Origin: Bacteroidia bacterium
Lineage (GTDB): Bacteria; Bacteroidota; Bacteroidia; Flavobacteriales; NORP286
Assembly (NCBI GenBank): GCA_016763665.1
Contig: JAESTI010000237.1
Coordinates: 1-6,327, forward strand
Direction of reading: 5' to 3'
DNA length: 6,327 nt
The translations under genes and the position numbers were made by a program. Within the stretch, counting starts at the first letter, position 1; every line of letters begins with the position of its first letter. The notes beneath the pieces are model-generated. The model made no database searches and was not told where the DNA came from. It saw only the letters and a list, made by a program, of their open reading frames with translations. Below, in pieces: positions 5,548 to 6,327 of this stretch.

Positions 5548-6327
5548 CTAATTCGGACTGATGTTTTCAATTGTCACAAATGATAATGTCCCTGTTCCAT
5601 CATCAACTATTTTATACACATCATAATTAGTAACCACATCCCCGTTGGAATCTATGTCGCAATTACCGGACGCACCTTCGTAATTTACATCACCACTTTT
5701 TGCAGCAGTTTGGTTAGCTGACCAACCATCCTGTGGGTTTGCTGTGGATTCTCCGCTATCGTCACCTGAAACCTTCCTGATATTATCGTTTACAGCTATT
5801 CTGAATGCACCCATGTCATCAATGCTTGCACCATCTTGAACTGCGCGCTCCATAGAAAGGGCAAAGACGTATATGATATCGTAGAATTGAGCATTGAAAG
5901 ATTCTACATCCTGACTATAGCGAGTTTTTAATTCACTTTGGAAATGAATATAGCTTCCAGAAGTTGTATCCGGAAAAGCATTTGCACCAAAGGCTCTTGG
6001 ATTTCCGTTTATTACACCCGTTAAAAATTCAGGTGGCGCTTGAGTTAAAATGTTATCAGTTTTCTGTGCATCGCTGAAAATAAACCTGAGTGAATCTGTA
6101 TTCAAGCCTAATACAGTTGCATTGTCTTTAACGTTGTTTAAAAATTCAACGTCAATTGAAAGAATAGCCGTAAACACAGCATCAGGATTGCCGCTGTAAA
6201 GGGTTGTCAGTTTAGTAATATAATCCGGATCACTTTCTAAGAAACTCACAGAATCAGTTATTGTGCCACCATCAGCAATAAACTTTTCTTTAAACTGCTG
6301 TGCCAGACCTTCTGAAAATACGTCTCC
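5548..6327 (-). CDS. Leu/Ile/Val-type periplasmic ligand-binding protein, C-terminal part (5' partial)
   Basis: The frame is open to the window edge, giving 259 visible residues plus the stop; a GTG at 6249 is internal, because family sequence (DVFSEGLAQQFKEKFIADGG) continues before it. The match is to the Peripla_BP_6/ANF-receptor fold: the GG turn followed by a DYITKLTTLYSGNPDAVF strand-helix unit, a YDIIYVFALSMERA helix near visible residue 145, and the terminal YEGASG...DIDSNGDVVTNYDVYKI strand pair typical of amino-acid-binding ABC proteins. Such proteins are about 380-450 residues long, so somewhat over half is present. Signal peptide or lipobox would lie outside the window. It binds a small ligand in the periplasm, but which one cannot be read here, and no ABC permease or ATPase is seen. 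Hand-sampled lines are about 42-52% GC, richer than the cyclase gene (about 25-43%). Same strand as the phosphatase gene, 296 bases upstream. Confidence 0.85.
   Translation of the reverse strand, partial: GDVFSEGLAQQFKEKFIADGGTITDSVSFLESDPDYITKLTTLYSGNPDAVFTAILSIDVEFLNNVKDNATVLGLNTDSLRFIFSDAQKTDNILTQAPPEFLTGVINGNPRAFGANAFPDTTSGSYIHFQSELKTRYSQDVESFNAQFYDIIYVFALSMERAVQDGASIDDMGAFRIAVNDNIRKVSGDDSGESTANPQDGWSANQTAAKSGDVNYEGASGNCDIDSNGDVVTNYDVYKIVDDGTGTLSFVTIENISPN

Noticed and set aside
5622..5670. EF-hand-like calcium loop (DIDSNGDVV) in the binding protein
   Set aside because: This is the normal C-terminal DxNGD turn of the Peripla_BP_6 family, and the position-12 acidic ligand is missing.

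Overview
The window looks like Bacteroidota (Cytophagales/Chitinophagales-type) chromosomal DNA. The base composition is AT-rich. One receptor is a periplasmic propeller followed by a Y_Y_Y domain, another is a YfiR-like/PAS/SpoIIE-phosphatase protein, and a TAnnTTTG-type promoter element stands before a gene. Species cannot be named from the sequence.

Layout: (1) 2-2404, plus strand, the 3' part of a large transmembrane receptor: Reg_prop-type propeller, Y_Y_Y domain, one membrane helix, coiled coil, class III adenylate cyclase, C-terminal HD phosphohydrolase domain. Its start lies before the window. (2) 2405-2890, a mostly non-coding gap between convergent genes with several short inverted repeats and one doubtful 60-codon membrane-protein ORF. 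(3) 2891-5251, minus strand, a complete receptor: signal peptide, YfiR-like domain, a very regular 18-heptad periplasmic coiled coil, one membrane helix, PAS domain, SpoIIE/PP2C serine phosphatase. (4) 5252-5547, a non-coding gap with a good Bacteroidota -7 promoter element and several short repeats. (5) 5548-6327, minus strand, the C-terminal part of a Leu/Ile/Val-type periplasmic ligand-binding protein whose start lies beyond the window.

How they may work together: both large proteins carry signals from the periplasm across the inner membrane. One should make cAMP (and may hydrolyse a phosphorylated compound through HD). The other should dephosphorylate a serine/threonine-phosphorylated partner, typically a STAS anti-sigma antagonist. 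They converge tail to tail, so they are not one operon, and a shared pathway is only a guess. The binding-protein gene lies upstream of the phosphatase gene on the same strand, but the 296-base gap and the promoter suggest separate transcription.

The most interesting points are the cyclase-HD fusion under a propeller sensor and the periplasmic stalk of the phosphatase receptor. In the stalk one core position is aliphatic in all 18 heptads, and the other is glutamine in 15 of 18.
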